Assembly (NCBI GenBank): GCA_041399065.1
Contig: JAWKTN010000002.1
Coordinates: 1-64,000 of the forward strand
Source of the DNA: JAGQPD01 sp020426865
Lineage (GTDB): Bacteria > Planctomycetota > Planctomycetia > Pirellulales > Pirellulaceae
DNA length: 64,000 nt
Reading direction: 5' to 3'
Shown: in pieces, positions 8,145 through 17,380 of the stretch
Layout: each line of letters begins with the position of its first letter
Numbering within the stretch: the first letter of the stretch is position 1
Made by a program: the position numbers and the translations under genes
Notes under the pieces: generated by a model
Told to the model about the DNA's origin: nothing
The model's input: the letters and a program-made list of their open reading frames with translations, nothing else
Database searches by the model: none

Positions 8145-10505
8145 TTATTTTGATGCGAACGAACCGTCGTCAGGGATGCTGCTCAGGCCGCCCACTACAA
8201 CGTGCAGTTTTTCGGTCGTAAGTGAGCCGTCGGCTCGCTGAATGTTCACTGGTGCAAAAATCGTAAAAGCAATGCGTCCACGGTTGTCGATCTCGGGTAT
8301 ACGTTGCTCCGCCCATTGCAAGCCTGCGAGATTGCGGTTCAACGTTTCGAGTCGTTTGGCTAACCCCTTGCGTCGTGGTAATAGGCTCTCTATCTCCCTT
8401 CCCAGCAACGCATTCTTCAGCAATCGCTGATGTTCCTTCTTGGGGTCTCTTTCAGGAGTGTTGTCGATTTGCCCTTCCAGATTTCGGATCGCTTGATCGA
8501 CCGCCGCTAGCTCGGCACTCAATTCACCAATAGGCTTCTGGCTTTTTGCAATTCCTTGTTGCACCGCTTCGACGCCGACTCGAAACTTACCCGCGATCGT
8601 TTCTTGTTTCATTCTTACCAAAGAGTCACGCATATCCCTCGAAATCGAAAATGTCGTCTTTAATCCGCGATACAAATCTGAGTTCGGATAGGAAGAGTAG
8701 ATGAGCCTTGACGAAGATCGCGGCTGCGTTGACGGTATCGCGCGTGACTCATATGGCAAGTCCGCCACTTCAACCAATTCCAATCCCAATACCCGAGGCA
8801 TGTTTTCAAGTTTCCATTCTTCTTGTGTTTCGTCACAATCTAAGCACAACGCACTCGCTCTAACTGGCATGCGCATACCAATTGGTGTCACGATCTCCTG
8901 GCTGCCTTCCTTTGCCCGAATCGCAAGAATCGAATTTGGAAGTTCGCTACCGTATGTTGCGTGCTGATCCGCTGTCAACTTGCACCACCGCATCCACACG
9001 CGGTTTTTCGAAATACGATAGTCCATCACGTCTACAACCTCTTTTCTCACCAAGCAGAAACGCCAATGTACGCTATTACTCGGGTTTTGAATGAGGGTTG
9101 TGACATATCTATCGCTCATTGAAGTAGTGCCGGGCGAGACAGTCATGGACAGTGGCCCGTCGCTGGACTCGTCGAATTCGTGGATTACTGTGTATTTATC
9201 TAAACCATCTTCCTGGAATTCGAGCATCTCATCGATCAGTTGCGCCATCGGAATGTGAATTACACGGTCTTTATTGCTGGTATTCCGAACGGCGATCACG
9301 GCTCCGCGCAGACTGTTTTGGATCGCTGCGAACTGTCGACCACTCAGCTCGCACCACCGAGCCGAGATGCCTGACGCTTCGACCCGAAACTCAACCAACG
9401 GTAAGAAACGTGCGCTTTTCAAACACCAGTGCTCAGGATCCTTTGGGTTTCTTACCATTCGTGAAATGAGATTGTGCTCGAACTGTGGCGTCACGAATTC
9501 CGCAGTCGGCACACAAGCGGCATTCATCGGCGTCTGAAAGTCCTGGACGGGCTCATATCGCTGCGGTTCGTTGGCCGTGAATTGTGGGAGCTCAGCAGAG
9601 CCAGAGAAATTGCAGACAAAAACACGTTCGTCCCGGCGATCCTGAGCACTCAATAGGAACTCTGTGTTGAGAATTCTGTCGTATTGCGATTGCGATAGCG
9701 ATGCTTGCGTTGCAACTAGCCTTACCGAAGTACGGGCGGGAATAAGTGGTACAAAATAAAAACTATCGGTAAGCTGATTGGTGGCCCTATTAGTTACCGC
9801 AGTGGACAGCACGACGGCGCTGACTACCGAATCGGAACGGTTTGTCAACTCTAAGATAACGGTATTTGAACTGCCCGTCCAAGTGAGATCGAGATCATCA
9901 ATGGCAGCGAGCGAGGTACGGCTTCGAACGACATCAATATATAGAAGCCGCAATTGGGTTCGCAAGCGGTCAGACAAATAGTTGCACACCGCGGCGGCGG
10001 CCATTTTATAGATCTTGTCCTCGATTTCGCTCTCGATGATTAAGATTGCCGCACGCCCAAGGTCCACCGCCCCGTCATCTTGCGTCGCTTCTTTAAAAAT
10101 ATTAAGTAACATTCGAACGTCCATCGCAGCGTCAACTACTGTGACCGCCCCATCTCGAAATGCTATGGGTCTTCCTTGTAGGACATCCGTTAATCGTTTG
10201 AGCACACCGTTATCGTTACTGTTGGCGGCATTGGCCCACAACGTAAGCTCATCGCAGAGCATCAATGCCAAAGCGTCTTGTGCCAAAACGACTGTGCCAT
10301 CACTATTACTTGACGTTAACACATAATCAGCGAGGGTGTCTGCACACTGAAGTTTGTGAAGCACTGTGCGACGATCAGAGTGTGGCATTTGGAAATCATC
10401 GGAAATAATGTTTCCGACGAGATGTAGAATTTCAGTATTTGTTGCACCTAATGCGACTTGGTGTGAGATGCCGAACACGAGCAGGGTGGCATACCAACGA
10501 TTCAT
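8145..10505 (-). CDS. Large exported protein with a duplicated domain
   Basis: A 786-residue protein with a signal peptide (RWYATLLVFGISHQVALGA). No family was recognised. Two related segments can be aligned by eye: about residues 350-420 (RNPKDPEHW...ARWCELSGRQFAAIQNSL...AVIAVR) and about 472-550 (QNPSNSVHW...MRWCKLTADQHATYGSEL...ILAIR). They share HW, RWC.L, a Q.A element and a terminal AIR/AVR. Residues about 640-740 are predicted coiled coil. The start overlaps the upstream gene by four bases (ATGA), so the two are translationally coupled. Confidence 0.65.
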   Translation of the reverse strand: MNRWYATLLVFGISHQVALGATNTEILHLVGNIISDDFQMPHSDRRTVLHKLQCADTLADYVLTSSNSDGTVVLAQDALALMLCDELTLWANAANSNDNGVLKRLTDVLQGRPIAFRDGAVTVVDAAMDVRMLLNIFKEATQDDGAVDLGRAAILIIESEIEDKIYKMAAAAVCNYLSDRLRTQLRLLYIDVVRSRTSLAAIDDLDLTWTGSSNTVILELTNRSDSVVSAVVLSTAVTNRATNQLTDSFYFVPLIPARTSVRLVATQASLSQSQYDRILNTEFLLSAQDRRDERVFVCNFSGSAELPQFTANEPQRYEPVQDFQTPMNAACVPTAEFVTPQFEHNLISRMVRNPKDPEHWCLKSARFLPLVEFRVEASGISARWCELSGRQFAAIQNSLRGAVIAVRNTSNKDRVIHIPMAQLIDEMLEFQEDGLDKYTVIHEFDESSDGPLSMTVSPGTTSMSDRYVTTLIQNPSNSVHWRFCLVRKEVVDVMDYRISKNRVWMRWCKLTADQHATYGSELPNSILAIRAKEGSQEIVTPIGMRMPVRASALCLDCDETQEEWKLENMPRVLGLELVEVADLPYESRAIPSTQPRSSSRLIYSSYPNSDLYRGLKTTFSISRDMRDSLVRMKQETIAGKFRVGVEAVQQGIAKSQKPIGELSAELAAVDQAIRNLEGQIDNTPERDPKKEHQRLLKNALLGREIESLLPRRKGLAKRLETLNRNLAGLQWAEQRIPEIDNRGRIAFTIFAPVNIQRADGSLTTEKLHVVVGGLSSIPDDGSFASK

Positions 10506-11026
10506 CGTATTGTTCCTTTACTTTGGGAAGGCGTAGTCGATCCCGACATCGGGGTTGGGGATGGTAGCAAATAGCCCACTTCCTGATCAGCGTGACTCGG
10601 TGACGCCCCTCGCACATTGACTTGTCCTGAAACAGAGTTTGGCTCGCTACCTTGTTGTGAAGGCCTTTGTTTTGCTCCGTAGACATAAGCACCCATTGCT
10701 ACAATCACAAAAGCGAATGCTGCGCGTAGCCAGTTGACAAGTGGATCGATCGATACAAATGGTGGGTATGGTCTCATGTGATCACAATACCACACAAATG
10801 TTACAGGTTGATGACACTCGCGACATTCGCCATAAGCGAGTACTAAATAGGCGTTCAGGCCCTTGCCACGTCCGTCTTTCAGCAAGCTATATAACCCCAT
10901 CTGTACCCTACCAGTTTCTTCACCAATGGCAGCCTGACCGACACATTGTCGTAAATGGGACAGTAGGCACAAGTAGGCGGGGCCGGGTTCATCGATGGGG
11001 CACATTGGCGGAATAAAGGAAAGCAT
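10502..11026 (-). CDS. Single-pass membrane protein with a Cys cluster
   Basis: A 174-residue protein. The N-terminal half contains CREC and an upstream Cys pattern (MCP, YLC, QCV) that could bind metal. One membrane helix follows (LRAAFAFVIVAMGAYVYGA, about residues 93-111), then a Ser/Pro/Gln-rich tail. Its stop overlaps the start of the large exported protein (ATGA), so they form a two-gene operon. Function unknown. Confidence 0.5.
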   Translation of the reverse strand: MLSFIPPMCPIDEPGPAYLCLLSHLRQCVGQAAIGEETGRVQMGLYSLLKDGRGKGLNAYLVLAYGECRECHQPVTFVWYCDHMRPYPPFVSIDPLVNWLRAAFAFVIVAMGAYVYGAKQRPSQQGSEPNSVSGQVNVRGASPSHADQEVGYLLPSPTPMSGSTTPSQSKGTIR

Positions 11027-11699
11027 GAGGATGCTGACATTGTTCCGGGAGCGTGGGTTACATTAGAAGGGGAAACAGCTCATTGCATTGGCGTATGTTG
11101 ACGTGATCAGAAAACCAAGGATGGCCAATAATGCAATGAAGTTCTGACGAGCAAGAAGGATTCGGGAAGATCGGCCGTCATTTCGAACAGCCGGGCTTGA
11201 GAAGAACGTGCAGGTCGCAACGATGTGTGTGGGTTGACTGGTTGGATTGCGACGACAGGGCAAACGTCGGCGGGCCCTCGATGGGCGTCTAAAGCATGAT
11301 GGCGGCGAGGTCGGCTGAGCGTCGTTGGCATGGTTTTACTCCATTTTGAGCGGGATTAGTTGAACGCTGGCTGTGACGTTGTCGTGAGCCGCCCTATCCA
11401 CGCACGAAGGGAGCAGTTTTTTCGTCGTCGACTGGAAATTTTTCATAAAATCCCATTCGTTAGTACCGCCGGTGGGATCTACAAGCGACACCGCGCATAT
11501 AAATCCGAAAATCTTCGCGGATTCCATGAAAAATCTGGCCACTTGACCGTGAGATAACCTGTTGGGCATACTGTTGGCCTAGATCAAACGTCTCCGAGGG
11601 AGCTTGACTAGGCAAAATGTCACAAAACCTTCACACAATCGCGCCTTGAAACGCGTTAAGATAGGCAAGCGAGGTTGCCGTTAGGCGTAGTGGAGGAGT
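11027..11699. other. Intergenic stretch with only doubtful small frames
   Basis: About 670 bases between divergent transcription units. Several overlapping minus-strand frames exist: 11336-11569, 77 codons, with an IFGFICAVSLVDPTGG segment, and 11063-11263, 66 codons, ending in a hydrophobic LLAILGFLITS segment. None has a convincing ribosome site or family, so they are not called as genes. The promoter of the ankyrin gene must lie near 11,600-11,690. Confidence 0.4.
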
Positions 11700-13184
11700 A
11701 TGGAGACGGATCACAATAGGGAATTAATTCTTAAGGAAAATCCTGAGGCCGCGGTCTCCAGCGATGGAATTGACGGGACTGCTTCAACGCGAGAAAAAGA
11801 AACAATGTGGGGAGCCATCGTCGCCATTGCTGTTTTTGCCGGTACCGCCCTCGTGGTGGGCCTGCAAGAGGGCAAGCAGCGTGTCGCCATGCTGTTCGCC
11901 GGAATCATCGCTGCGATTGGGGGCGGCTTGGGCACTCAATATGCTCTTGGAGAATGGCCGTTTAACGGTGAGGTTTCGCAAGGTCAGGCGGTGCCGCCAC
12001 CGCCTCCCGTGCCGATGACGCGAGATGGTGCGTTAGATCAAATAGCGGCATTCCGCAATGGTGTTTGGGATGCCGATGCGATTAAGACGATTCTGAATGA
12101 TTTCCCCGACGTCATCGTGGAGAAAAAGGCACATAGTGAGTTACTGAGTAGAGCTATTGAAGAGCATGACCAATCACTGGCAGAGAAGGTCATTAATGTG
12201 TTCTTTACTCAGCCACTCGAACAACAAAATGAAAAAGAACGAGACAAACTCTACGCTTCCGCCGCGATAGGACAGAACAAAAAAGCGGTAGAACTCATCC
12301 TAACGAAAGTAGAAAACCCGCTGCATTTCGCCGCAATGCATCTTTGGGAATTCGGCCGGAGCAGGAGGGATACCCATCAAGCGAACGCAGAATACGTCAA
12401 AGAAATGATGAATCGCTTTCCCGATCTCATGGAGAAAGAGAAGAAGGCGTGGTTATTCGCGGCGGAATATGCAATTGAGTCGCGAGACCGAGAAACAACC
12501 GATGTACTGTTGAAACCGTTCTTTGCCATACCCCATGAAAAGCGCGACCAATACGCAGAGAGAAGCGTGTATCTAAATGCGGCAGAGTATGGCGACAAAG
12601 TGGTAAGGGATAGGTTGGTACAAGAAGAGCGCGTGAGGTTAGGATTTTTTAGCCCAAGTGAGGCGGCAAATATGCCACAGGCCGACGCCACATTGCCAAA
12701 GTCAACTCAAATGCACGATGCTGTGAACGAAGGAAACCTACCGGAAATCAAACAGCTGTTGGCCGAATCCCCAGGAATCGCGAACACACCCGACGGACGC
12801 GGCTACACGCCACTTCATTACGCTGTCCGCGATTTGTCGCACTGGGAGATCGGAAACGTCGAACAACTAGTGGATATTCTTGTTTCTCATGACCCTAAAT
12901 TGGCAACGGCTGAAACGCACGATTCAGAAAAGCTGACACCCGCTGAAATAATCAAAGAGTTAGGTTACGAATTGGAGTTTCCAGAAATCAGCGCTCGTAT
13001 CCTTCAACGTCTAGAAAAAGCAGTGCAGGAGGCGAACGTTTCTGGCCAACAGAGCCGTATCGGCGAAGTGAACAGAAGCATGGCGCTTGCGATTGAGCAC
13101 TTCCAAGCGGGCTTGTACGCAACGACGCCAAGCAGTTCGCCTCCCATGTGTGTCCACCGACGAGGGACATCGCGAAACATATAG
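11700..13184 (+). CDS. Membrane-anchored ankyrin-repeat protein
   Basis: A 494-residue protein with GGAGGAG just upstream of the ATG. Residues 36-80 hold two membrane helices (WGAIVAIAVFAGTALVVGL and VAMLFAGIIAAIGGGLG), followed by a proline-rich linker (PPPPPV). The remainder is helical and repetitive; the clearest ankyrin unit is near residue 340-370 (MHDAVNEGNLPEIKQLLAE, then GYTPLHYAVRD). Ankyrin repeats bind proteins. The gene heads a co-directional group of four (11.7-17 kb) with an 18-base gap to the next frame's earliest start. Function unknown. Confidence 0.65.
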   Translation: METDHNRELILKENPEAAVSSDGIDGTASTREKETMWGAIVAIAVFAGTALVVGLQEGKQRVAMLFAGIIAAIGGGLGTQYALGEWPFNGEVSQGQAVPPPPPVPMTRDGALDQIAAFRNGVWDADAIKTILNDFPDVIVEKKAHSELLSRAIEEHDQSLAEKVINVFFTQPLEQQNEKERDKLYASAAIGQNKKAVELILTKVENPLHFAAMHLWEFGRSRRDTHQANAEYVKEMMNRFPDLMEKEKKAWLFAAEYAIESRDRETTDVLLKPFFAIPHEKRDQYAERSVYLNAAEYGDKVVRDRLVQEERVRLGFFSPSEAANMPQADATLPKSTQMHDAVNEGNLPEIKQLLAESPGIANTPDGRGYTPLHYAVRDLSHWEIGNVEQLVDILVSHDPKLATAETHDSEKLTPAEIIKELGYELEFPEISARILQRLEKAVQEANVSGQQSRIGEVNRSMALAIEHFQAGLYATTPSSSPPMCVHRRGTSRNI

Positions 13185-13367
13185 CTTACCGCAAACTTCA
13201 GAGTGGTCATATTGATTCAGATAGGGAGAAGCATTATGTCGAAGGTAGTTATTCCATTTCGGGTTCCATTTCATTCCTTTTCAGGACAGGGTCGGTTGCG
13301 TCATCTCTTATCGGATGCGGATTCGTTCTTCCGCCGGGATTTATGGCTGGCTTCAGAGCAATGCCCG

Positions 13368-14456
13368 ATGACACGTCGCGACATGCTTAAGTGGTCGACA
13401 ACGGGGTTGGGAATCGGGGCGCTAGCGCTCGGTTGTCCGGCGAGCGGGCACGCGGCCGTACCGATGATTAGCAATCTGGTTGTGACCAATGTTGACAAAG
13501 TTTATCGGGGAGGGGCAGCGATTTTCTTCAGGTATGCGGCGAAGATATTGAAGGATGCCGGCGATCTTTTTGCCAGATTAATCGTGAAAGTGACGGAAGA
13601 GGTGATACTGGACTTTCTCGCTGACGCACTATACCGGGCTTTGAGATGGTCGTACGAACTAATATTCGGTGAAACTGTAAAAGAAAATAGCTTACTGGAA
13701 AAGTGGAGGCAATTGGTACTTTGGATAAAGGAAAAGTTTGTAGGGCTTCGCAGAGCAATTACGATGGGTACCATCGAACATGGGTCGATGAGAGTTGAAG
13801 AAGAGATACGAATCAAGAGGGAAATCGTCAGGAGTCTTGGCCCAGGGTACGAGAGACACGCAGCCTGGAGTGATCAAGTGCTCGTTAACCGGTTCACCGA
13901 AGGGGAGTTACAGAAACTCCAAGGTCTCAAGGCGGAGCCGAAGCACCACAGTAAATACGGTACCGTCGTAGGATGGCATCATCTTGGGCTGCCTTCGGAA
14001 TTGCGATTGAGCGAGGCAGAACAAAGATTCGGAGACAGGATATTCTTGCCAGAAACAAGTAGAGAGGCTCGTGCGTTTTTCGATCACAAAGATTTGGGCC
14101 TGACCGACAATGAACGAAAACTGCTACGCAACGCCGACTTCGGCAATGAGCAGCTCGGGGGACGGCCTGACATGTCAACAGATCGCGACGTGGTGCCAGC
14201 CGCCGCGAGGAAGCGCTGGCCAAAAAGCAGCAACTCAACGACGGAGAAAATAGTCAAACTGCTTAACGAGTGTTATTCAAAGAAGGAAGACCTTGAGTTT
14301 CAGGGAGCAGCGATAACTCACGATGAAGTTTTATACGGATATCCACTTCGACGATCCGGTGGACAAGCATGCACTGGATTTGGCATTCGTCGGAAAAACT
14401 CGCTTGGCCAACCGTCGCGAGAAACGTTCGTTGTTCTTCAAGAAGAAGTTCTTTGA
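13368..14456 (+). CDS. Tat-exported protein of unknown function
   Basis: Read from the ATG at 13368, the protein is 362 residues and begins with a twin-arginine signal (MTRRDMLKW, hydrophobic GLGIGALALG, AXA-like HAA). An upstream ATG at 13236 has a better ribosome site (GGGAG) and would give a 44-residue leader before the RR motif. The middle is helical and amphipathic (AKILKDAGDLFARLIVKV, EEVILDFLADALYRALRW). No family was recognised. The last 50 codons have lower GC at third positions than the +1 frame, see the overlapping frame at 14323. Confidence 0.6.
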   Translation: MTRRDMLKWSTTGLGIGALALGCPASGHAAVPMISNLVVTNVDKVYRGGAAIFFRYAAKILKDAGDLFARLIVKVTEEVILDFLADALYRALRWSYELIFGETVKENSLLEKWRQLVLWIKEKFVGLRRAITMGTIEHGSMRVEEEIRIKREIVRSLGPGYERHAAWSDQVLVNRFTEGELQKLQGLKAEPKHHSKYGTVVGWHHLGLPSELRLSEAEQRFGDRIFLPETSREARAFFDHKDLGLTDNERKLLRNADFGNEQLGGRPDMSTDRDVVPAAARKRWPKSSNSTTEKIVKLLNECYSKKEDLEFQGAAITHDEVLYGYPLRRSGGQACTGFGIRRKNSLGQPSRETFVVLQEEVL

Positions 14457-14466
14457 GTCGAACTGA
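14323..14466 (+). CDS. Possible small overlapping ORF
   Basis: A 47-codon frame in +1 relative to the Tat protein, starting at ATG and ending ten bases after that gene's stop. It encodes MKFYTDIHFDDPVDKH followed by a very basic, Phe-rich C-terminus (SLFFKKKFFESN). Its third-position GC is clearly higher than that of the overlapped frame, which suggests selection in this frame or a frameshift in the longer gene. GGGAG lies about 17 bases upstream. This is a weak call. Confidence 0.25.
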   Translation: MKFYTDIHFDDPVDKHALDLAFVGKTRLANRREKRSLFFKKKFFESN

Positions 14467-14482
14467 TTAGGGGCCAATCAAC

Positions 14483-15886
14483 ATGTTACGTTTTGGGCTA
14501 TTCTTGGCCTTGTCAAGCGTCGTAGCAGCTGAATGCTACGGAGACGATCTAAAGTGGAATGCACGTGATGCCAGCGACTTGTCGTTACATCAGCTAAACG
14601 AGGTGGCGGCAGCGATCGGTTCAGACGGGTACCTTCAGCGAGTATTCACATTTAACTCTCGTCCCCGGGAGGAACTAGCGTTACTCGGAAAACAGCTCAT
14701 TGACGCCGCAGGTGATGTGCATGCAGACCTTGAACGTGAGAAAACAAAGCGTACGCTCAAAAAAGACCAAGATTTGCTGAGGCGAGTTAGCCAGTACTGT
14801 TGTGGACACATTCTAACTGGAGCGTTCGGAGCCAATACACTGGAAGATCGGTTCGTGCATTTGAGCGATGCGAAAACCGTACTCGACGATTTGCAGGATG
14901 GCATGCTAAACGTCGCCGGAGACACGGAGCTGATTCGACACAATAGCCTGTCATACCCAGCTTGTAGCGGCGGGCCATTATTTGACGAAAATGGGCGGCT
15001 TATCGGTGTTCAACTGGGGGCGTTAGTCGATGGACAAGGACGAGAGATCTTCGGCAAATGCGTAGCTGTTAGCAGCAAGTACATTCCCGAATGCAACCTA
15101 ACGCTGCCTGTTGCCGACAAACCAACAATCATGCCTAGTACTGCCGGTATCGTAATGAACCACAGCGGTGGTCAACCCACGGTACAGTTGAATGGAGTGG
15201 ATTTTGACGCTAGGTGTCGTATATTTCGAGACTTACCTCGAAAGTACGACGAGGTCCTTCTAGGCTACGTTGCCGATGAGATGGGGTTTCGGGAGCACGT
15301 CTCGGAGAATCAATTAAACCAAATTCTCGATCGACGGGGATTGGCATTCTGTCGAAATGACGTGTTTGGGTTCTCGTTCATTGCACCGCGCGGAAACCAG
15401 CTGACAACGTCAGTCTCACAACAACCCGGAGTTCGCGTGCAGATCCTCGGTGAGGATTCGCGAATCGCGGATATTTACGTCGTTTTGGTAAGCGATTTCC
15501 TAGAGGCAGCTGAACGATCCGCCACAACGCGACTGTTGGACGAAGGGTTCTCAATGGGGGGGCACGATAGGAGAGTACGATATTTTGAGTACCAGCAGTT
15601 GGTTTCAGACGTCGCGTTTCGCTCAATTGGCAGGGAACTGGTTGCCAAGATCGGACAAAATCAAGGAAATGATACCGATATCGTTTCAATCGACGGCTTT
15701 CAACCACCTGCAGTGAATGGCGGTCAAGTCAAGGCTGCGGAAACGGTTATTATGAACGGGGAACGCCACGAAATCTTGATTTTCGTATCAAATAGAATCG
15801 CCGCCATAATTGACTTACCCGGGGTTGAAAGGCCTGAGGATTCAGTGGCGCAAGAGATCATCAGGTACAGCTTTGACTTACGATAA
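14483..15886 (+). CDS. Exported protein with the Ser-half of a trypsin-like fold
   Basis: A 467-residue protein with a signal peptide (LRFGLFLALSSVVAAECYG). Residues about 155-180 read SYPACSGGPLFDENGRLIGV, which matches the strand around the catalytic serine of trypsin/HtrA-like proteases (xSGGPL). I cannot find a matching His (TAAHC-like) or Asp motif in the 150 residues before it or in the neighbouring gene. It could be a pseudoprotease, a severely shortened protease, or a degenerate fold with a divergent His. The remaining 280 residues are of unknown type. It is co-directional with the Tat protein 26 bases upstream. Confidence 0.6.
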   Translation: MLRFGLFLALSSVVAAECYGDDLKWNARDASDLSLHQLNEVAAAIGSDGYLQRVFTFNSRPREELALLGKQLIDAAGDVHADLEREKTKRTLKKDQDLLRRVSQYCCGHILTGAFGANTLEDRFVHLSDAKTVLDDLQDGMLNVAGDTELIRHNSLSYPACSGGPLFDENGRLIGVQLGALVDGQGREIFGKCVAVSSKYIPECNLTLPVADKPTIMPSTAGIVMNHSGGQPTVQLNGVDFDARCRIFRDLPRKYDEVLLGYVADEMGFREHVSENQLNQILDRRGLAFCRNDVFGFSFIAPRGNQLTTSVSQQPGVRVQILGEDSRIADIYVVLVSDFLEAAERSATTRLLDEGFSMGGHDRRVRYFEYQQLVSDVAFRSIGRELVAKIGQNQGNDTDIVSIDGFQPPAVNGGQVKAAETVIMNGERHEILIFVSNRIAAIIDLPGVERPEDSVAQEIIRYSFDLR

Positions 15887-16040
15887 TCCTGGATTAAATT
15901 CCATGCTGATCGGCAACAACCAGAATTAGATTGTGTCGCGATAGTCTTCAAAATAGTCGGTGCTATTTTGTGAGACTCCCCGAACGCGTGCCACCTGAAT
16001 CAGGTACCATTCCTCCCTTAAGCTCGACAGAAGCAGTACC

Positions 16041-16952
16041 ATGCCCAAGCCCCTGCCGACCATGTTTATTGGATCATCTAGTGAGAAGCTCGATGTTGTC
16101 GACCTTTTCGTCGAAGTGTTTTCTCCGTACGTTGAGTGTACCAAATGGACCCTGGCAGACGAATTTGGCAATCGCGGGAGCCAAACCACGTTTAGTGCTC
16201 TCTGCGATGCTGCACGAGCGTATGACTTCGCGATTTTCGTCATTACACCAGATGACATTCTCGTGCATAGAGACAAAGACTATCTCACACCACGGGATAA
16301 CGTCATATTTGAACTTGGGTTGTTCGTCGCGATGATGGGTCCGGAGCGAGTGCAAGCATACGTCCAACAACTCGATGAACATATCGTACGGCACGATAAT
16401 ACATCGCTCAAACTTCCGTCGGATACGCTCGGAATAAACATGCCGAGATTCGCCACATCAGAAGACAGGAAACGATTGAAGTCTTCGATTGATGCAGTAA
16501 CCAAGGATTTTGCAAACGCTACGCGGATACTCAGTTTTCGCGATATTTCTCCCAATCTCGCAGTGGGCTGGGGGTTCGAAATCTCAGAAAGACATTTCGA
16601 AGTGAAACTTGGAGCAGGCCCCATCGAAAAGGCACGAGTCATCATTAACAACCGTCAGATTGTCCTTGCTGCGAGACTTGGCAACAAATTCAAGAATTTC
16701 GAAGATGACGAGACCGTCGTCTTCTCTGAACCGAACGATCTCCCGGCTGAACCACTGGACGTATACTTTCGCATCCCCGAGGATTCATTTGCGTCGCTCA
16801 TTCGCGAAGACACGAAAATTGAAGGCCGGATTCTCTTGCTCGACCCGGATTGCGATCTCAGTAGGTGCATAACACTAAAGGACGCTCAGGAACACGGTTG
16901 TCGAATCGTGGAATCGATCAGTACGACAACCTGCAAATGCGTCAATCCTTAG
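16041..16952 (+). CDS. TIR-like nucleotide-binding protein with unknown C-terminal domain
   Basis: A 303-residue protein. Residues 7-135 match the predicted nucleotide-binding TIR-like family (the Pfam PF10137 type found in CBASS Cap12 and Pycsar TIR effectors): MFIGSSSEKLDVVD, KWTLADEFGN, FAIFVITPDDIL and RDNVIFELGLF. Glu91 in FELG is the expected catalytic glutamate of TIR NADases. Residues about 180-300 form a separate beta-rich domain (GWGFEISERHFEVKLGAG...) that I do not recognise. No cyclase or STING gene is adjacent. NAD cleavage in antiphage defence is inference from the family. Confidence 0.8.
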   Translation: MPKPLPTMFIGSSSEKLDVVDLFVEVFSPYVECTKWTLADEFGNRGSQTTFSALCDAARAYDFAIFVITPDDILVHRDKDYLTPRDNVIFELGLFVAMMGPERVQAYVQQLDEHIVRHDNTSLKLPSDTLGINMPRFATSEDRKRLKSSIDAVTKDFANATRILSFRDISPNLAVGWGFEISERHFEVKLGAGPIEKARVIINNRQIVLAARLGNKFKNFEDDETVVFSEPNDLPAEPLDVYFRIPEDSFASLIREDTKIEGRILLLDPDCDLSRCITLKDAQEHGCRIVESISTTTCKCVNP

Positions 16953-17188
16953 GTGCCACACCGTGGGTCGTCGGCGGAAACCACATCACCTGATCCCTTC
17001 AATCCGTACTGACCAGAGTCTCGAAGTCGCTTAATCTTCGGCTCCAGTGTTTGGCGAGATTCATTCGGTAGTTGACCAAGAATACCGCTGGCGACGTTAC
17101 CTACGTCCGTGAAATTTCGTCCTCACGTATATCCTTTGGCCCGTAGCCAATCACCGGCAGCCGTTGCCACATCTTGATCAGTTGCCAT
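16949..17188 (-). pseudogene. Small gene with one in-frame TGA
   Basis: Read on the minus strand from the ATG at 17188 (GGGAG upstream), 21 codons give MATDQDVATAAGDWLRAKGY-T, followed by TGA at 17123-17125. The same frame then stays open for 57 codons (GRNFTDVGNVASG, LPNESRQTLEPKIKRLR) to TAA at 16949. Both halves look like one protein of about 79 residues. TGG to TGA would explain the stop. It lies convergent with the end of the TIR-like gene. No family recognised. Confidence 0.45.
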
Positions 17189-17283
17189 CCGTTTACTCTC
17201 CCTCGGCATCGCCCGTATCAATAAACTAACATGGTATTGTCATGATACCAAATCAAATTCTGGGGTCTAGCCCAGTACAACGT

Positions 17284-17302
17284 AAGCGTCCGAGTTAGGT
17301 AT
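17284..17302. repeat. 19-bp dispersed repeat, copy 1
   Basis: Sequence aagcgtccgagttaggtat, repeated at 17517-17535 with one change. On the minus strand each copy (CCTAACTCGGACGCTT core) precedes a small coding remnant. The pattern could be an integron-like or planctomycete-specific repeat; the full attC palindrome was not found. Confidence 0.7.
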
Positions 17303-17380
17303 TGGCGGCATCCTGCGGCGGGGTTGGGCGTTAATCCGGGGATTCCGCAGCAGGCGCAGGGTGTTGGTGGCTCGAGATTA

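Noticed and set aside
17228..17302. Complete integron attC site around the 19-bp repeat
   Set aside because: The CCTAAC/GTTAGG core fits, but no matching second box with complementary inner arms lies within 150 bases on either strand.
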